This document shows positions 44,052 through 53,324 of a stretch of DNA of 64,000 nucleotides, piece after piece. Position 1 is the first letter of the stretch, and every line of letters starts with the position of its first letter. The notes under the pieces are model-generated. The model did not search any database. It saw only the letters and a program-made list of their open reading frames with translations, and was not told the origin of the DNA. The DNA is from Paenibacillus sp. HGH0039 (GTDB lineage Bacteria > Bacillota > Bacilli > Paenibacillales > NBRC-103111): NCBI RefSeq assembly GCF_000411255.1, contig NZ_KE150413.1, positions 223,131-287,130 of the forward strand, in the 5' to 3' direction. Both the position numbers and the translations under genes were made by a program.

Positions 44052-45245
44052 ATGAGTACGCTCTTTTCGCCCGATTTTTTGAGAAATCCTTATCCTCTCT
44101 ACGCCCAGCTTCGTCAAAATCAGCCGGTCATGTTTATGGAACCGCTCGGAATCTGGTCCGTTTTCGATTATGAACACGTCAAGCAGGTGCTTTTCGACCA
44201 TGCCCAATTTTCTTCCGAGCATCGCCCGAAATTTGAGGAAGGGACGGAGCAGGAGAGCCGGGAAGGCGGGTTCAGCCTGATTACGATGGACCCGCCCCGG
44301 CATACTCAATTGCGGACTCTGGTGAGCAAGGCGTTCACGCCCAAGGCGGTCGCGGCATTGGAATCGCGTATTGCCGCGATTACTCACGAGCTGCTCGATG
44401 AGGTGTCGGAAACGGGGGGCATCGATCTGATCCGCGATTTCTCATACCCGCTTCCCGTCATTGTCATCGCGGAGATGCTCGGCATCCCGAGCGAGGACCG
44501 CGAGCAGTTCAAGCACTGGTCGGATGAGGTTGTGGCGTCGGCTGACTCCGTCGTCGGAGCGACGAATAGCGAATCCCAGCAAGCGCACGAGGAAATGAAC
44601 GCTTATTTCCGTAAAATCATCGCCCTCCGCCGCGAAGAGCCCCGGGACGATCTGATCAGCGCGCTGCTTGCCGCCGAGGAGTCCAACACGCATTTGTCCG
44701 AAGGCGATATTCTCTCCTTCTGCGCGCTTCTGCTGGTGGCCGGCAACGAAACGACTACGAACCTGATCGGCAACGCCGTGCTGTCGCTGCTGGAGAACCC
44801 GGACCAGCTGGCGAAGCTGCGTGCCCAGCCGGAGCTTCTGCCGTCCGCGATCGAGGAGGCGCTGCGCTTCCGGTCGCCGCTGCAGGCGATGTTCCGCACC
44901 GCCGCGCGGGACGTGGAGATCGGCGGCCAGGTCATCCCGGCCGGCAGCCGTGTCGTGGCCTGGATGGGCTCGGCGAACCGCGACCCCGGCAAATTCGCCG
45001 ATGCCGACAAGTTCGATATCGCGCGCGAATCGAACCCGCACATCGCCTTCGGCCACGGCATGCACTTCTGCCTCGGCGCTCCGCTGGCCCGCCTGGAAGC
45101 GCGTGTAGCGCTTCAGGCTATCTTGGAGCGCCTGCCGGATCTGGCCCGGGCGGATCAAGATCCGCTTACGCCCGCCCGCGGGTTTATCGTCCACGGCGTG
45201 AGCAGCCTGCCGCTCACGTTTACGCCGACGAAGCGGCTCCGCTGA
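44052..45245 (+). CDS. Cytochrome P450 (CYP107-like)
   Basis: This 397-residue soluble bacterial P450 has the I-helix oxygen-binding motif AGNETT at 230-235 and ExxR at Glu269-Arg272. The heme loop FGHGMHFCLGAPLAR has Cys340 as the iron ligand. MDPPRHTQLR near residue 79 is also typical. It needs ferredoxin and reductase partners, which are not adjacent. It starts at ATG 44052 behind GGAGGCGG. The second half is richer in GC than the first. The substrate is unknown; macrolide, lipid or steroid hydroxylation are known roles in the class. Confidence 0.92.
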   Translation: MSTLFSPDFLRNPYPLYAQLRQNQPVMFMEPLGIWSVFDYEHVKQVLFDHAQFSSEHRPKFEEGTEQESREGGFSLITMDPPRHTQLRTLVSKAFTPKAVAALESRIAAITHELLDEVSETGGIDLIRDFSYPLPVIVIAEMLGIPSEDREQFKHWSDEVVASADSVVGATNSESQQAHEEMNAYFRKIIALRREEPRDDLISALLAAEESNTHLSEGDILSFCALLLVAGNETTTNLIGNAVLSLLENPDQLAKLRAQPELLPSAIEEALRFRSPLQAMFRTAARDVEIGGQVIPAGSRVVAWMGSANRDPGKFADADKFDIARESNPHIAFGHGMHFCLGAPLARLEARVALQAILERLPDLARADQDPLTPARGFIVHGVSSLPLTFTPTKRLR

Positions 45246-45307
45246 GCCGGGCGGGCCGCATCAGCTAGCGGAGCCGTCTTGCAGATAGCCGAATGAGCGC
45301 ATCAACG

Positions 45308-45344
45308 CAAAAAAAGCCCAGACCGTGAGGTCTCGGCTTTTTTT
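45308..45344. terminator. Bidirectional terminator between P450 and ydjO-like gene
   Basis: AAAAAGCC-AGACC and GGTCT-GGCTTTTTTT around GTGA; A- and T-runs on both sides serve convergent genes. Confidence 0.85.
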
Positions 45345-45370
45345 GCTGATTTTAATGAAACGGGACGGTG

Positions 45371-45577
45371 TTAACCCAGGGCGTTATGGTTGTGGTTTGT
45401 AAGCACAGGAAGCATCTTGACTTGCTTAACCATTTCGGATTTGCAAATCGGACAGAGAGGGACTTGATTAAACGAGAAATTTTCCCGCATCCAGCATACG
45501 CAGCTTTCTTGGCTGCACGCCCAAACGGTAATCTCTTCTTCTGGAACAGGTTCCATGTTCTTCTTGGAATAATGCAT
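45371..45577 (-). CDS. ydjO: Cold-inducible YdjO family zinc-ribbon-like protein
   Basis: This 68-residue protein starts MHYSKKNMEPVPEEEITVWAC, with Cys pairs C-x4-C and C-x2-C (LCPICKSEM) forming a probable zinc ribbon, and the conserved WMRENFSF block of YdjO. It starts at ATG 45577 behind GAAGGAGGG. It lies directly downstream of the cold-shock protein gene on the same strand, and a terminator (45644-45684) between them separates most transcripts. YdjO is cold-induced in Bacillus; its biochemical role is not established. Confidence 0.8.
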   Translation of the reverse strand: MHYSKKNMEPVPEEEITVWACSQESCVCWMRENFSFNQVPLCPICKSEMVKQVKMLPVLTNHNHNALG

Positions 45578-45643
45578 AGTGACCCTCCTTCAGATAGTCG
45601 GCCTTCTCTATAGTCTACGCAAGACCGTATAGGTTATAGAAGT

Positions 45644-45684
45644 TCATGAAAAAGAACTGCCTAATCCTAGGAAAGGCAGTTCCT
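45644..45684 (-). terminator. Terminator of the cold-shock gene
   Basis: On the minus strand GGAACTGCCT pairs with AGGCAGTTC around 10 bases, followed by TTTTT. Confidence 0.8.
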
Positions 45685-45705
45685 TCTATAAGTTTGTGTA
45701 GTTGC

Positions 45706-45906
45706 TTACAGTTTTACAACGTTCTCGGCTTGTGGACCACGGTTGCCTTGAGCGATGTCGAATTGGACGCGTTGGCCTTCGTCAAGGGACTTGAAGCCAT
45801 CGCCTTGGATCGCGGAGAAATGGACGAAAACGTCTTTGCCGCCTTCAACTTCAATGAAGCCGAAGCCTTTCTCTGCGTTAAACCACTTAACTGTTCCTGT
45901 TTCCAT
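45706..45906 (-). CDS. Cold-shock protein (CspA/CspD family)
   Basis: This 66-residue single-domain OB-fold RNA chaperone has both RNP motifs (KGFGFIEV and DVFVHFSAI) intact. It melts secondary structure in mRNA in the cold. A promoter is visible at 46043-46071, and a leader of about 130 bases contains a 17-bp hairpin (45962-46015), in keeping with post-transcriptional cold control of csp genes. It starts at ATG 45906. Confidence 0.95.
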   Translation of the reverse strand: METGTVKWFNAEKGFGFIEVEGGKDVFVHFSAIQGDGFKSLDEGQRVQFDIAQGNRGPQAENVVKL

Positions 45907-45961
45907 GCTTGTAAAACCTCCCGGAAATTTAAAGATTTACCCATATCCTTTTAGGAAAAAA

Positions 45962-46015
45962 GTTCACACATTACAAAGTGCACCCATTCCGTGATATCCT
46001 TTGTAATATGTGAAC
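45962..46015 (-). promoter_or_regulatory. Long hairpin in the csp 5' leader
   Basis: Arms 45962-45978 and 45999-46015 (GTTCACAcATTACAAAG and its complement) match at 16 of 17 positions, with a 20-base loop. It lies between the promoter and the csp start, so it is transcribed. Possibly a temperature-responsive or stability element. Confidence 0.6.
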
Positions 46016-46042
46016 TAAGAACTAAAAATATACGAATAACTC

Positions 46043-46071
46043 ATTTTACCATATATTTTCCTCTATAGCAA
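46043..46071 (-). promoter_or_regulatory. Sigma-A promoter of the csp gene
   Basis: On the reverse strand TTGCTA (46071-46066), 17-base spacer, TAAAAT (46048-46043). Confidence 0.7.
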
Positions 46072-46789
46072 CTTTAGGGGGACCCAAATGCTGGGTGACC
46101 AGCCTGATATTTGTCGGTCTGCGGCTTGTCGGCGCCGGTTTTCCTTCCCGAAACGGTGATCTGAATTTAGGTATGCTGCGTATGTCGTTATAGAGACCCG
46201 CGGAAGCGGCGGCTCCCTGAATTTGGGCCTTGCTCGTGACCTGAATCTGGACGGCTCTTATAGTGATTATGACCGCCAATAATCGGTTCTTGGAAAGATT
46301 CTTTTCTGAAAGGCACCCGCAAGGGTGTCTTTTTTTGTCTGGAATCTATATAATCATAAAAGGCACAATTTGGATGCAGGAAAGTTCGCATCCCGCGGTA
46401 TAGAAGGGTTTACCTTTCATTCCGAGCGGGTAATAAAAGTTACGATTTTCCAATTATAAGGGAGAAAAGGTCAGGCCTGACACAAGTTTAGCGGATCTGC
46501 CGCTGTTGTTTCGTAGGAGAGAGACCTTAAATAGAATGGACGAGTCGGACGGCTGGAGAGATTAATAAAGAGAAACGAACCGGGACCAGAGTCAGACAGA
46601 AAGATTGTCTCACGATATAGAAGACGGCGAGGACTGTTCCGGCAAGGCTGTTCAGACGCCGTCGGCACAAAACCGGATGGGGGCACGGTCTTTTTTGAAC
46701 GTGCTTCTTTCTTTTCCATCGTAAAACGTTTCAGCCCCTCCTGACTTGACCTTTTCTCCCCGTCCTGAGATGAAACGGAGGGAATGTGT
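46072..46789. other. Region without a supported gene
   Basis: A minus-strand frame of 77 codons (46046-46279) lacks a ribosome site and overlaps the csp promoter. A plus-strand terminator (AGGCACCC/GGGTGTCT, 46311-46337, seven T) has no clear gene before it. The motif CTGAATTTRGG recurs near 46161 and 46218, with a related copy near 46240, so this may be a decayed gene. Nothing further is recognisable up to the metallophosphoesterase. Confidence 0.4.
46311..46337 (+). terminator. Terminator without an evident gene
   Basis: AGGCACCC (46311-46318) pairs with GGGTGTCT (46323-46330, one G-T pair), loop GCAA, then a T-run. Confidence 0.7.
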
Positions 46790-47785
46790 ATGAAGAATAA
46801 AGCAGGTTTGACGCTTCTGTTGTCGGCGAGTTTGCTCGTACTCTCCACCGTTCCCGCGGGTGCGATACAGGAGAGAGCGGACAAGCCGGTGCTGACTTTT
46901 CCGGTGATCAGCGATGTGCATGTCGACGCCGCCAAGCAAGATTCCCAGCGTAAATTTACGGAAGCTCTGGAAGATCTCAACCGGGTCAATCCGGGTGCCG
47001 ACGCTCTGGTGATCAACGGGGATTTAACCGGCGGTTCCGCCCGCGATTACACGCGGCTTAAGGAACTGATGAAGAGCACTCCGCATCCGCAAAAAACATT
47101 CGCAACCATCGGCAATCATGAATTTTATTCCGCCTGGCTGAACGCCAAAGGAAACTGGAGCCCTAACAGCTTCCCCAATAAAGAAACCGAAGCGGCGTCC
47201 ATCGGCAGGTTTTTGTCCTTTACCGGGGAGAAGAAGGTTTACTATGAAGAGGAAATCAAGGGATACCCGTTTATATTTTTGGGCTCGGAGCAGTATCGGC
47301 AGACCAATCCCGGTAACATGGAGGACGCTTATCTTTCCGAGGAGCAGCTGAACTGGTTGGAGCAGTCGCTCGCCAGGCACGGACAAGAGTCGGGGAAGCC
47401 GATTTTCGTCTTCCTGCATCAGCCGCTTCCCGGGACGGTAGCCGGAACGTCGGTGGCTTCCAACAAGCGTCCGGTCGTCCAGCATGAGGAGCTGAGAAGC
47501 ATCTTGTCGAAGTATCCGCAAGTGATCTTTTTCAGCGGTCACACGCATTGGGAGCTTAGGCAGCCGAACACCCTCGTGAGGGACAAGTTTACGATGGTCA
47601 ATTCCTCTTCCGTGGAACGTCCGTGGACTTCCGACGGCCAAGGGGGAGAAAAACTTAAGGACGCCAAGGAAAGCGAAGGCTTGTACGTAGAAGTGTATGA
47701 AGACCGGGTATCGATTCAAGGCCGGGATTTTTACGCCAAGAAGTGGATTCCGGAAGCGCAATTTAAAATACCCGTCCGGAAATAA
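46790..47785 (+). CDS. Secreted metallophosphoesterase (calcineurin-like)
   Basis: This 331-residue exported enzyme has a signal peptide (LTLLLSASLLVLSTVPAGA) followed by the dinuclear-metal phosphoesterase motifs in order: SDVH (Asp42, His44), INGDLTGG, GNHE, and FSGHTHWE near residue 250. It hydrolyses phosphomonoesters or diesters outside the cell. ATG 46790 is preferred because GGAGGG lies eight bases upstream; ATG 46784 is too close to it. It is followed by terminator hairpins at 47794-47857. Confidence 0.9.
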   Translation: MKNKAGLTLLLSASLLVLSTVPAGAIQERADKPVLTFPVISDVHVDAAKQDSQRKFTEALEDLNRVNPGADALVINGDLTGGSARDYTRLKELMKSTPHPQKTFATIGNHEFYSAWLNAKGNWSPNSFPNKETEAASIGRFLSFTGEKKVYYEEEIKGYPFIFLGSEQYRQTNPGNMEDAYLSEEQLNWLEQSLARHGQESGKPIFVFLHQPLPGTVAGTSVASNKRPVVQHEELRSILSKYPQVIFFSGHTHWELRQPNTLVRDKFTMVNSSSVERPWTSDGQGGEKLKDAKESEGLYVEVYEDRVSIQGRDFYAKKWIPEAQFKIPVRK

Positions 47786-47793
47786 AGGAAAGT

Positions 47794-47860
47794 GAGGACC
47801 GGAATTTTTCCGGTCTGCACCGGCATCGGCCTATACGGCTGGTGCCGGTTTTCATTTTTT
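47794..47860 (+). terminator. Double hairpin terminator
   Basis: GACCGGAA/TTCCGGTC, then ACCGGCA/TGCCGGT with TTTTCATTTTTT after the second. Confidence 0.7.
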
Positions 47861-47925
47861 ACGTGATTTTGCGGTATAATGAAGGGATTAGCGGCTAGAT
47901 AATTTAACAGGGGAGTTTGACTGGA

Positions 47926-48252
47926 ATGGGATACGTTTACTTGGCCATTGCCATCTTAGGAGAAATTTTTGCGACCAGCCTGCTGAAATCTTCAGAAGGC
48001 TTTACAAAATGGCTCCCGAGCGCGGGTGTCATTCTCGGCTACGGAACGGCGTTTTATTGCTTGTCCCTGGCGCTCAAAACATTGCCGCTGGGCCTCAGCT
48101 ACGCGATATGGTCGGGAGTGGGGACCGCTTTTACCGCCATCCTCGGTTTTCTGGTCTGGAGAGAGAAACTGAGCGCGGCCGGTGTCATCGGCATTATTCT
48201 CATTATTGCCGGGGTGGCGCTGCTTAACTTGACCAACAAGGGGCACGCCTGA
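47926..48252 (+). CDS. Small multidrug resistance (SMR) family transporter
   Basis: This 108-residue, four-helix proton-coupled efflux protein is of the EmrE/QacC/YkkC type. The essential membrane glutamate is Glu13 in ILGEIFATSLLKSS, and the conserved LPLGLSYAIWSGVGT segment is present. ATG 47926 lies 11 bases after GGGGAG; the TTG at 47917 is too close. A TATAAT at 47875-47880 is the probable -10 box. As a single gene it would work as a homodimer exporting cationic drugs or guanidinium-like compounds. Confidence 0.92.
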   Translation: MGYVYLAIAILGEIFATSLLKSSEGFTKWLPSAGVILGYGTAFYCLSLALKTLPLGLSYAIWSGVGTAFTAILGFLVWREKLSAAGVIGIILIIAGVALLNLTNKGHA

Positions 48253-48277
48253 AACCGGGCGAATCATAGTTTGATTA

Positions 48278-48312
48278 CGAAACGGGAGGCCTGTACGGCT
48301 TTCCGTTTTTTT
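48278..48312 (+). terminator. Terminator of the SMR gene
   Basis: ACGGGAGGCC pairs with GGCTTTCCGT (two G-U), followed by seven T. Confidence 0.75.
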
Positions 48313-48455
48313 GTATGCCTGCGGGCCGTATGAGGCCAGAAAACTTTATCCAAATTTAAGGTATGGAACTTAATGGAGAGGAGGCGTGTAGAATACTGTC
48401 GAAAATGGGGGGATAGAGAGACATAGATTATTAAACCTGTCAAGGAGTGAAATGG

Positions 48456-50459
48456 ATGAAACCCGGTTTAACCTTACATTTCCGCGATTTGTCTTTGCGG
48501 ATCAAGATTTCCCTGCTTTTGCTCGTGATTACCTCGGTTCCCTTAATAGCGGCGACCCTGATCCTGATGTCGAACTCCAATGGCTACATCTCCAAGCAAA
48601 CGGAAGAAAACATGAGAATACGGGCGGAAATGGGGGCTGGCGATATCGACTTGTGGATGGGACAGAAAATAAACGCCGTGGAAGGACTCGTAAAGGCCCA
48701 TCCTGAATTTGCGACCGCGTCTTCGGAGAAAGAAGTGCTTCCTTATCTGAAATATTTGCAGGACAGCGATCCGGAGATGTTCTTTTTTGCCTACATCGAC
48801 CGCAAAGACGTTTCCCACGATACAAAAGGCGGGGTAACGGACGTTTCCGCTTTCCAGAACATTAAAAACGCGAAATCGTCCAAAAAGCTGGCCGTCACGG
48901 ATATTCTGAAAGATGTCGGCTCCAAAGAAGATATTATCATTATCGACCAGCCGATTCTGGACAAGACGGGTGAATACGCCGGGGTTATTCAAGCGATTGT
49001 GAGTCCGAAGCAGATCGTTTCGCTCGTATCGCGGATTCATTTCGGGGAAAAAGGCTATGCCTTCCTGCTGTCCGGCAACCGCAATATTCTTCTGCACCCG
49101 GATGCGGCCGATATCGGAAAACCCGCCAAGGATATCGCGCCGTTACTGGATAGCAAGCTGGAAGCTTCTTCGGACAAAACGGGCTATTTATACGCCGACG
49201 ACGGAACGGTAGGAGAGGCGGCCGTCGCTTACTCGGAAGTGCAGAAGACCGGCTGGAAGCTGTTCATAAGCGCTCCGAAAACCGAGGTCTACAGCACGGT
49301 GTCCAAAGCGAAAACATTGGCGGGCATCATCATCGCGGTTTCCGTCCTTCTCGTTATTCTGATTTCGATCCTCGCTTCCCGCACCATCTTGCGCCCGCTG
49401 ATGAATATTTCGGGGATGATGCGCAAAGCCGCTGCCGGCGATCTGACCGGAAGGCTCGACGTGAAAGGGAAAGACGAAATGGGCCTGCTCAACGCGGACA
49501 TCAACGGCATGATGGATTCCTTCAGTTCCATCCTGGACCGGATGAAAAACGCGATCGACCATATGGCGTCGTCCAGCGAAGAGCTGACGGCCATTTCCGC
49601 CGAGTCCGCGGGAGTCGCATCCCGCACGTCCCAGACGGCCAACTCCACTGCCGTGGGAGCCGAGACTCAGCATGACGCGGCGCAGCAGACCGCACAAGCG
49701 ATGGAGGAGATGGCGATCGGTATCCAGAAGATCGCGGCTTCGTCCACGCAGGTGGCCGAAACGACGGACAGCGTACGCTCCGAGGTAAACCGGGGCAGCG
49801 AGACGGTTCAGCAGACGCTGAACCAGATGAAAGTGGTAGGCAGCAATGTGCGGGATTCGGCGGGTACGATTTATTCGCTGCAGGAGAAATCCGCGGAAAT
49901 CCAGAAGATTGCGAGCACGATTTCCGACATTGCCCGCCAGACGAATCTGCTTGCCCTTAACGCGTCCATCGAAGCGGCCAGAGCCGGCGAACATGGCCGG
50001 GGTTTTGCGGTCGTGGCGGGTGAGGTCAAGAAGCTCGCGGAACAAACGAGCCATTCTACCGTAGAGATTCAGGAGATTCTGGATGAAATCGTCGCCGCAA
50101 CGGGCAAAAGCACGCAGTCCATCGAAAGCAGCCTGGAAGAGGTGGCCCAGGGCGAGGACCTGATGAACGCGATGGAGCAGTCGTTCCGCTCCATTCAGAC
50201 GGCCATCCTGGATGTGTCCGCTCAGATCGAAGAAGTGTCCGCAGCCACCCAGGAAATCTCGGCAGGCACGGAAGAAGTGTCCGCTTCTTCACAGGAAATG
50301 GTCGATATTTCGAAGCAGACGCTGAATCAAATGCGGCAGGTCGCCCAGAGCATGAACGGGCAGCTTCATTCGATGAACGACATTTCCTCGTCGGCCGAAT
50401 CGCTAAGCTCCATGGCGGAAGAGATGCAGAAGCTGGCTTCCGCTTTTACAATCAAATAG
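48456..50459 (+). CDS. Methyl-accepting chemotaxis protein
   Basis: This 667-residue transmembrane receptor has a first helix near residues 15-37 ([23 protein letters not shown]). An extracellular double-Cache ligand domain follows to about 280, with the typical [16 protein letters not shown] and [13 protein letters not shown] strands. Then come a second helix, a HAMP domain and a cytoplasmic signalling coiled coil with the hairpin tip [44 protein letters not shown]. It clusters with CheA/CheW, which are not nearby. ATG 48456 is about nine bases after AAGGAG. Confidence 0.95.
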   Translation: MKPGLTLHFRDLSLRIKISLLLLVITSVPLIAATLILMSNSNGYISKQTEENMRIRAEMGAGDIDLWMGQKINAVEGLVKAHPEFATASSEKEVLPYLKYLQDSDPEMFFFAYIDRKDVSHDTKGGVTDVSAFQNIKNAKSSKKLAVTDILKDVGSKEDIIIIDQPILDKTGEYAGVIQAIVSPKQIVSLVSRIHFGEKGYAFLLSGNRNILLHPDAADIGKPAKDIAPLLDSKLEASSDKTGYLYADDGTVGEAAVAYSEVQKTGWKLFISAPKTEVYSTVSKAKTLAGIIIAVSVLLVILISILASRTILRPLMNISGMMRKAAAGDLTGRLDVKGKDEMGLLNADINGMMDSFSSILDRMKNAIDHMASSSEELTAISAESAGVASRTSQTANSTAVGAETQHDAAQQTAQAMEEMAIGIQKIAASSTQVAETTDSVRSEVNRGSETVQQTLNQMKVVGSNVRDSAGTIYSLQEKSAEIQKIASTISDIARQTNLLALNASIEAARAGEHGRGFAVVAGEVKKLAEQTSHSTVEIQEILDEIVAATGKSTQSIESSLEEVAQGEDLMNAMEQSFRSIQTAILDVSAQIEEVSAATQEISAGTEEVSASSQEMVDISKQTLNQMRQVAQSMNGQLHSMNDISSSAESLSSMAEEMQKLASAFTIK

Positions 50460-50497
50460 ACCCTTACAAAAAAAGCTGGCCGAAGCGGCCTGCCGAA

Positions 50498-50538
50498 ATA
50501 ACCGCGCGAGCTTCTACGGAGGCCGGGCGGTTTTTTTG
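50498..50538 (+). terminator. Terminator of the chemotaxis receptor gene
   Basis: AACCGCGCG pairs with CGGGCGGTT (one mismatch), followed by TTTTT. Confidence 0.7.
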
Positions 50539-50646
50539 CATGTGATTGACCGCCGTCATGCGGGGCGAAACAGCGCGTACCGGGAGCTGTGCAATCTTTT
50601 ATAGAACGGGGCTCCACCGTTTCTTCCTTCCATAAGCTGCCGCTTC

Positions 50647-50676
50647 AAAAAAATAAGGCCCCGATCAAGGGGCCTG
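50647..50676 (-). terminator. Terminator of the amino acid antiporter gene
   Basis: On the minus strand AGGCCCC pairs with GGGGCCT around TTGATC, followed by TATTTTTTT. Confidence 0.85.
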
Positions 50677-50734
50677 CGTTGTTTGTCCGGTTGTCGCGAT
50701 GATTAGGCCAGGGTTCACAAGGTGCCGCAAGAGC

Positions 50735-52207
50735 TTATCCGGCATTTCCGGATATGAACTGGATAGCCGAGTAGAGCCCCAGCACTACGATGGCCGCCGC
50801 GGCGAAAGCTTCGGCGGGCTCGTACATGGCCCGGATGCCTTTTTCCCTTCCGGAGAAGGAATAGAAGGCAAGACCCAGTGTGTACAGCATGCACACATAG
50901 AGCAGATTCGTCAGCCCTGCCGCGTAGAGCAGGAACAGCGAGTAGAGCGTAGCTGCCGCCCCGTAAGCCAGCTCGCGCTTGCGCGGTCCGTCCCAGAGGG
51001 GGGATTCGCCGGTCGAATCCTGCGGAGCGTAGGCTTTTCCGCCTATCGCCGTTTTAACGAGGAAGAGCGAAGACAGCAGGTAAGGCATAAGCGCCGCCGT
51101 TGTCGCGACAAGGTAAAGCGCATGGTAGGTGGACGAAGCGGTGACGACCAGGATCAGAAAAAGCTGCACCGCCCCCGTCGTCATCCAGAGGGCGCCTTTG
51201 GGGGCGCCGTTCTTGTTTTCGCCGGACAGCCAGGCCGGCATGAGCTTCTGCTTCCCGGCTACGTAGAGCGTTTCCGCGGAAAGCAGAGACATGCCGAGCA
51301 GCAGCCCGAGCAGAGAGACGATGAGGCCGGCGTTGATCAGGACGGCGCCCCACTTGCCGACAGCCGCTTCCAGTACGTAGGCGGCCGACGGGGTAGGAAG
51401 GGAGGCGAGAGCCGCCCTGCTCATCGCCCCGTAAGAAAGCAGCGACACGAGCATATACAGGACAAGCGTACCGATGAGACCGATGACTGTTGCTCTGCCG
51501 ACGTCCGATTTGCGCTTGGCGCGGCCGGAAAGCACGACGGCGCCTTCTACGCCGAGGAACGCCCAGACGGTAATAAACATGGCCTGTTTGACCTGGCTTC
51601 CAATATCCGATAGCCCGATTGGAGACCCGGCGGTTGCGGTTGCGGCTTTCCACAGGTCCGCAATAAAAGTCGGCGAATGAAAGACGGTCGCCAGCGCCGC
51701 TATAAAGACCAGGATCGGGATAAGCTTGGCCATCGTCGTTACGATATGGACGAGAGTCGCTTCCCGGATTCCCGAGAGCTGTAAACTGTGGAGCAGCCAT
51801 ACGAGCAGCGAAGCGCATACGATGGCAAGCACATTATTGCCGCCGTCGAATACGGGAATGAAATAATCAAGGGAGCCGAACAGCAGAACCGAGCTTGCCA
51901 CGATCGTAATCATATTGGCGAGCCAGTAGCCCCAGGCGCTGATAAAACCGACGAAGCGGCCGAAGCCGGTTTCGGCGTAACGGACGATGCCGTTGTCCAG
52001 GCTTGGCAGCCGGTTGGCGAGACTCTGGAAGGTCAGGGCGAGCATGATGACTCCGATGCCGGTCAGCGCCCAGCCGATCAGGGCGGCGCCGCTTCCCGCA
52101 TCCTGCGCCATATCGGCAGGCATGCTGAAAATCCCTCCGCCGATCATGGAACCTACGACAAGGGAAATGAGAGGGAGCAAACCGAGTTTGCGCGGCTCGT
52201 TAGACAT
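50735..52207 (-). CDS. Basic amino acid/polyamine antiporter, APC superfamily (ArcD-like)
   Basis: This 490-residue, twelve-helix transporter opens with the APC motif GLLPLISLVVGSMIGGGIFSMPADMA and carries FLGVEGAVVLSGRAKRKSDVGRAT, the conserved loop of arginine/ornithine or lysine/cadaverine antiporters. No deiminase or decarboxylase genes are nearby, so the exchanged substrates are not clear. It starts at 52207 behind AAAGGAG. A promoter lies at 52259-52287, flanked by a 13-bp inverted repeat. Confidence 0.9.
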   Translation of the reverse strand: MSNEPRKLGLLPLISLVVGSMIGGGIFSMPADMAQDAGSGAALIGWALTGIGVIMLALTFQSLANRLPSLDNGIVRYAETGFGRFVGFISAWGYWLANMITIVASSVLLFGSLDYFIPVFDGGNNVLAIVCASLLVWLLHSLQLSGIREATLVHIVTTMAKLIPILVFIAALATVFHSPTFIADLWKAATATAGSPIGLSDIGSQVKQAMFITVWAFLGVEGAVVLSGRAKRKSDVGRATVIGLIGTLVLYMLVSLLSYGAMSRAALASLPTPSAAYVLEAAVGKWGAVLINAGLIVSLLGLLLGMSLLSAETLYVAGKQKLMPAWLSGENKNGAPKGALWMTTGAVQLFLILVVTASSTYHALYLVATTAALMPYLLSSLFLVKTAIGGKAYAPQDSTGESPLWDGPRKRELAYGAAATLYSLFLLYAAGLTNLLYVCMLYTLGLAFYSFSGREKGIRAMYEPAEAFAAAAIVVLGLYSAIQFISGNAG

Positions 52208-52217
52208 AAATGAGGAC

Positions 52218-52294
52218 TCCTTTATTGCTTATGTGCATGAAATTTAGTGTAGGGAAGTATTATAGATCTTTTACTCTGATAAAGCAATAAAGGA
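52218..52294. promoter_or_regulatory. Promoter flanked by a perfect 13-bp inverted repeat
   Basis: On the reverse strand TTGCTT (52287-52282), 17-base spacer, TATAAT (52264-52259) form a sigma-A promoter for the antiporter gene. TCCTTTATTGCTT (52218-52230) and its exact complement (52282-52294) lie on either side. One copy covers the -35 box, the other the ribosome site. Confidence 0.65.
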
Positions 52295-52352
52295 TTCCTG
52301 GGTTATTTAGGAGCGGTCGCGTCGCCATATAGGGGGCGGCGGCTTTACCGGC

Positions 52353-53252
52353 CTACGATGTGATCATGCCTCCGCCGTTGACGTGAATGGTCTGCCCGGT
52401 CACGTAGCTCGAGTCGTCGCTGGCCAGATACACGTAGGCGGGAGCCAGTTCGAAAGGCTGCCCGGCTCGCTTCATCGGCACTTCCGTCCCGAAAGTCCGG
52501 ACTTCATCCGCCGAGAAGCTGGAGGGAATGAGGGGCGTCCAGATAGGACCAGGAGCGACCGCGTTCACCCGGATGCCATCGTCCACGAGCGAGAGGGCCA
52601 GGGAGCGCGTGAAGGAGACGATGGCGCCTTTGGTGGACGAGTAGTCGATAAGGTCCTTCTGGCCTCTGTAAGCCGTAATGGAGGCGGTGTTGATGATGGA
52701 AGATCCGCAGCACAGATGGGGCAGAGCCGCCTGGGTCATGAAGAAGAACGGGAAAATATTGGTCCGGTACGTATCGTAAAGCTGTTCCTCGGAAATATCC
52801 AGGATGCTTTGCTGCGGGAACTGAACTCCATGATTGTTCACCAGGATATCCAATCTGCCGAACGCCGACAACGTTCTGGCGACGACCTCGCAGCTTGCCG
52901 CTTTCGCGCGCAGATCCGCTTGTATCAGGAGACAGCGGCCGCCCAACTGCTCAATCCGGGCGCGCGTCTCTTCGGCATCGCTCCATTCGTACAGAAACAC
53001 GATAGCCACGGCTGCGCCTTCTTTGGCGAAAGAAATGGCCGTCGCACGACCGATGCCGCTGTCTCCGCCCGTAATGAGGGCCACGCGGTCCAGCAGCTTG
53101 CTGCTGCCGGTGTAATAAGGATTCTCGGCGATCGGCCGGGGAATCATTTCGGATTCGATGCCGGGCTGGCGGGGCTGATGCTGTGCGGGAAACGGGATCG
53201 GCTGTTCCTCGCATTTCGTTTCTTTGCCTATATAAGGATAGATGGGATACAT
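52353..53252 (-). CDS. SDR family oxidoreductase (YhdF/YhxC-like)
   Basis: This 299-residue enzyme belongs to the group with an N-terminal extension of about 45 residues before the Rossmann fold. The extension contains QHQPRQPGIESEMIPRP, then ALITGGDSGIGRATAI, NNHGVQFPQ, and the catalytic S-x-Y-x-K region ITAYRGQKDLIDYSSTKGAI. It starts at ATG 53252 behind AGGAGGTTC; a longer in-frame version to 53297 lacks a ribosome site. Related proteins act as glucose/ribitol-type dehydrogenases in stress regulons. The substrate is unknown. Confidence 0.88.
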   Translation of the reverse strand: MYPIYPYIGKETKCEEQPIPFPAQHQPRQPGIESEMIPRPIAENPYYTGSSKLLDRVALITGGDSGIGRATAISFAKEGAAVAIVFLYEWSDAEETRARIEQLGGRCLLIQADLRAKAASCEVVARTLSAFGRLDILVNNHGVQFPQQSILDISEEQLYDTYRTNIFPFFFMTQAALPHLCCGSSIINTASITAYRGQKDLIDYSSTKGAIVSFTRSLALSLVDDGIRVNAVAPGPIWTPLIPSSFSADEVRTFGTEVPMKRAGQPFELAPAYVYLASDDSSYVTGQTIHVNGGGMITS

Positions 53253-53324
53253 GCTGAACCTCCTGAATAATAAGGATAGGCGATTATCATGCTCCATCGT
53301 ATTCCTCTGTGCCCGTTCGAGTGC

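Noticed and set aside
46046-46279. 77-codon minus-strand frame
   Set aside because: No ribosome site, overlaps the csp promoter, no recognisable motif.
46471-47016. 181-codon minus-strand frame
   Set aside because: Antisense to the signal peptide and first metal motif of the metallophosphoesterase; Ser/Arg-rich.
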